A program made the translations under genes and the position numbers. Below the pieces are notes generated by a model. That model worked only from the letters and a program-made list of their open reading frames with translations, searched no databases and was not told the DNA's origin. A stretch of 64,000 nt of DNA from Marinimicrococcus sp033875255 (GTDB lineage Bacteria; Pseudomonadota; Alphaproteobacteria; Geminicoccales; Geminicoccaceae): positions 1 to 64,000 of the forward strand of contig JAWZSN010000004.1 in NCBI GenBank assembly GCA_033875255.1, in the 5' to 3' direction. Positions 63,088 through 64,000 of this stretch are shown piece by piece; position 1 is the first letter of the stretch; the number at the start of each line of letters is the position of its first letter.

Positions 63088-63867
63088 GTGTTTCAGCAGA
63101 ACGTGATCAAGAAGCGGATCGCCGCCGGCGAGCAGCTCTACGGGTGCTGGCTCGGCCTGGGCAGCGCCGCGATCGCCGAGCTCCTGGGCTCGGCCGGCTA
63201 CGATTTTCTCATCGTCGACCAGGAGCACGGCCCTGGCAGCCTCGCCGACGGCGCGTCGATGATGCGCGCCTGCCAGGTCGCCGGCTGCCCGGCGATCGTG
63301 CGGGTGCCGTGGAATGACCAGGTCTATCTCAAGCGGATCCTCGATCTGGGCGCCCAGTCGCTGATGATCCCGATGGTCGAGAGTGCCGAGGAGGCGGCAG
63401 CCGCGGTGGCCGCCTGCCGCTATCCGCCGGCCGGGCGGCGCGGGTGGGCAGCACCCTCGATGCGCTGCTCGAGCTACGGCTTCGTTCCCGACTACACGAG
63501 CCGCGCCAACGACGAGCTCTTCATCATCGCCCAGATCGAGAGCGCGGGGGCGGCCGAGCGGGCGAGGGACATCGCCGCGGTCGACGGGATCGACATGGTG
63601 CTGATCGGCGTCAACGACCTGGCCGGCTCCATCGGCATGCTCGAGCAGCTCCACCGGCCCGAGGTCGACCGGCTGGTGCGGCTGGCCGAGGACGGCGTGC
63701 GGGCGGCCGGCAAGCCCCTCGGAACGGTGCCCAGCGCGCGCCGCGACACCCTCGGACTCTTCGCCGACGGCTACGCACTGGTGGCGGGTGCAGGGGACAC
63801 GCCACTGTTGCGCGAGGCTGCCATGCACGATATCGCCGCAGTACGCGAGCGTGCCGCGAGGCGTTAG
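63088..63867 (+). CDS. HpcH/HpaI-family aldolase
   Basis: A class II pyruvate-dependent aldolase of 259 residues from the GTG at 63088, preceded by GGGGAGGG. The longer open frame from 62959 lacks family sequence. Catalytic elements: FLIVDQEHGPGS (His47 next to the metal-linked Glu46), the pyruvate-binding Arg72 (IVRVPWND), IPMVESAEEA, IIAQIESAGA (metal Glu) and IGVNDLAGSIGML (metal Asp). Family members cleave 4-hydroxy-2-oxo acids such as 2-keto-3-deoxy-rhamnonate. The next gene encodes a secreted protein, so a sugar-acid uptake and degradation cluster may begin here. Confidence 0.93.
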   Translation: MFQQNVIKKRIAAGEQLYGCWLGLGSAAIAELLGSAGYDFLIVDQEHGPGSLADGASMMRACQVAGCPAIVRVPWNDQVYLKRILDLGAQSLMIPMVESAEEAAAAVAACRYPPAGRRGWAAPSMRCSSYGFVPDYTSRANDELFIIAQIESAGAAERARDIAAVDGIDMVLIGVNDLAGSIGMLEQLHRPEVDRLVRLAEDGVRAAGKPLGTVPSARRDTLGLFADGYALVAGAGDTPLLREAAMHDIAAVRERAARR

Positions 63868-63928
63868 CCGCCCGGGGCGAAGCCCCACGGCACCGTCGTG
63901 CCGACGTTCGATCTAGGGAGGACAAGAC

Positions 63929-64000
63929 ATGAAAAGACGCAGCCTGTTCGGGCTTGCCGGCCTCGCCCTCGGCGGCGCGCTGATGGCCTCGCCTGCGCCC
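63929..64000 (+). CDS. Start of a secreted protein (cut by window end)
   Basis: ATG at 63929 with GGGAGG seven bases before it. The 24 visible codons read MKRRSLFGLAGLALGGALMA followed by SPAP, a typical Sec signal peptide. It follows the aldolase gene by 61 bases in the same direction. A solute-binding protein of a TRAP or ABC importer would be the common finding in this position, but nothing beyond the signal peptide can be seen. Confidence 0.7.
   Translation, partial: MKRRSLFGLAGLALGGALMASPAP

Overview
The window is about 70% GC by eye, densely coded and read on both strands. It looks like a chromosomal segment of an alphaproteobacterium, probably Rhodospirillales-like. The evidence is the ffh-rpsP-rimM-trmD-rplS-leuCDB-asd order, dapF-mtaB-ftsY beside ffh, accBC-aroQ next to aat and a DUF2155 gene, a leucyltransferase of the Bpt type, and a degP/two-component cluster. 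Family or genus cannot be fixed from sequence reading alone.

Layout. 1-2093: a decayed RHS/YD-repeat remnant, then an array of six direct copies of a 266-267 bp unit, with a diverged inverted copy at its right edge. 2094-12423 (minus): mazG, xseA, asd, leuB, leuD, leuC, rplS, trmD, rimM, rpsP, ffh. 12613-16561 (plus): dapF, mtaB, ftsY, an MlaD-like gene and a DUF2155 gene. 16714-20577 (minus): aat, accC, accB, aroQ, bpt. 20641-27004 (minus): a five-gene oligopeptide-type ABC transporter followed by an N-formylglutamate amidohydrolase-family gene. 27240-31686: two small unknown membrane proteins, a histidine kinase, a response regulator and a DegP protease. 31854-33991 (plus): a nitrilase-fold protein lacking its catalytic Cys and Lys, a universal stress protein and a small membrane protein, ended by a strong terminator. 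34224-49060: fliW, terC-like, pckA, hugZ-like, an MBL hydrolase, alaX, an orphan potA-like ATPase, an SDR, pdxH, pdxY, rnd, aspS and a UvrD-like helicase. 49061-50451: a dead IS630-type transposase gene that itself carries an inserted short repeat element. 50452-57413: an MFS transporter, a FAD-linked oxidase, a cupin, tRNA-Arg(CCU), a nuclease-like protein, an M48 lipoprotein protease and a DUF2254 protein. 57414-57833: diverged repeat copies. 57834-62487 (minus): the yeaG-yeaH-spoVR stress module. 63088-64000 (plus): an HpaI-type aldolase and the signal peptide of a further secreted protein.

Most of the window is housekeeping. It covers translation and ribosome assembly, protein targeting (Ffh and FtsY lie on either side of one divergent promoter region), leucine, lysine and fatty acid precursors, PLP salvage and envelope quality control. 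I found no CRISPR array, phage, restriction system or recognisable defence island. The least ordinary content is a dispersed repeat family. It has a MITE-like part of about 125 bp with short terminal inverted repeats and a REP-like part containing GCGCGCAGCGCCTT. It occurs as a tandem array, as single diverged copies after several genes, and as an insertion inside the transposase remnant.
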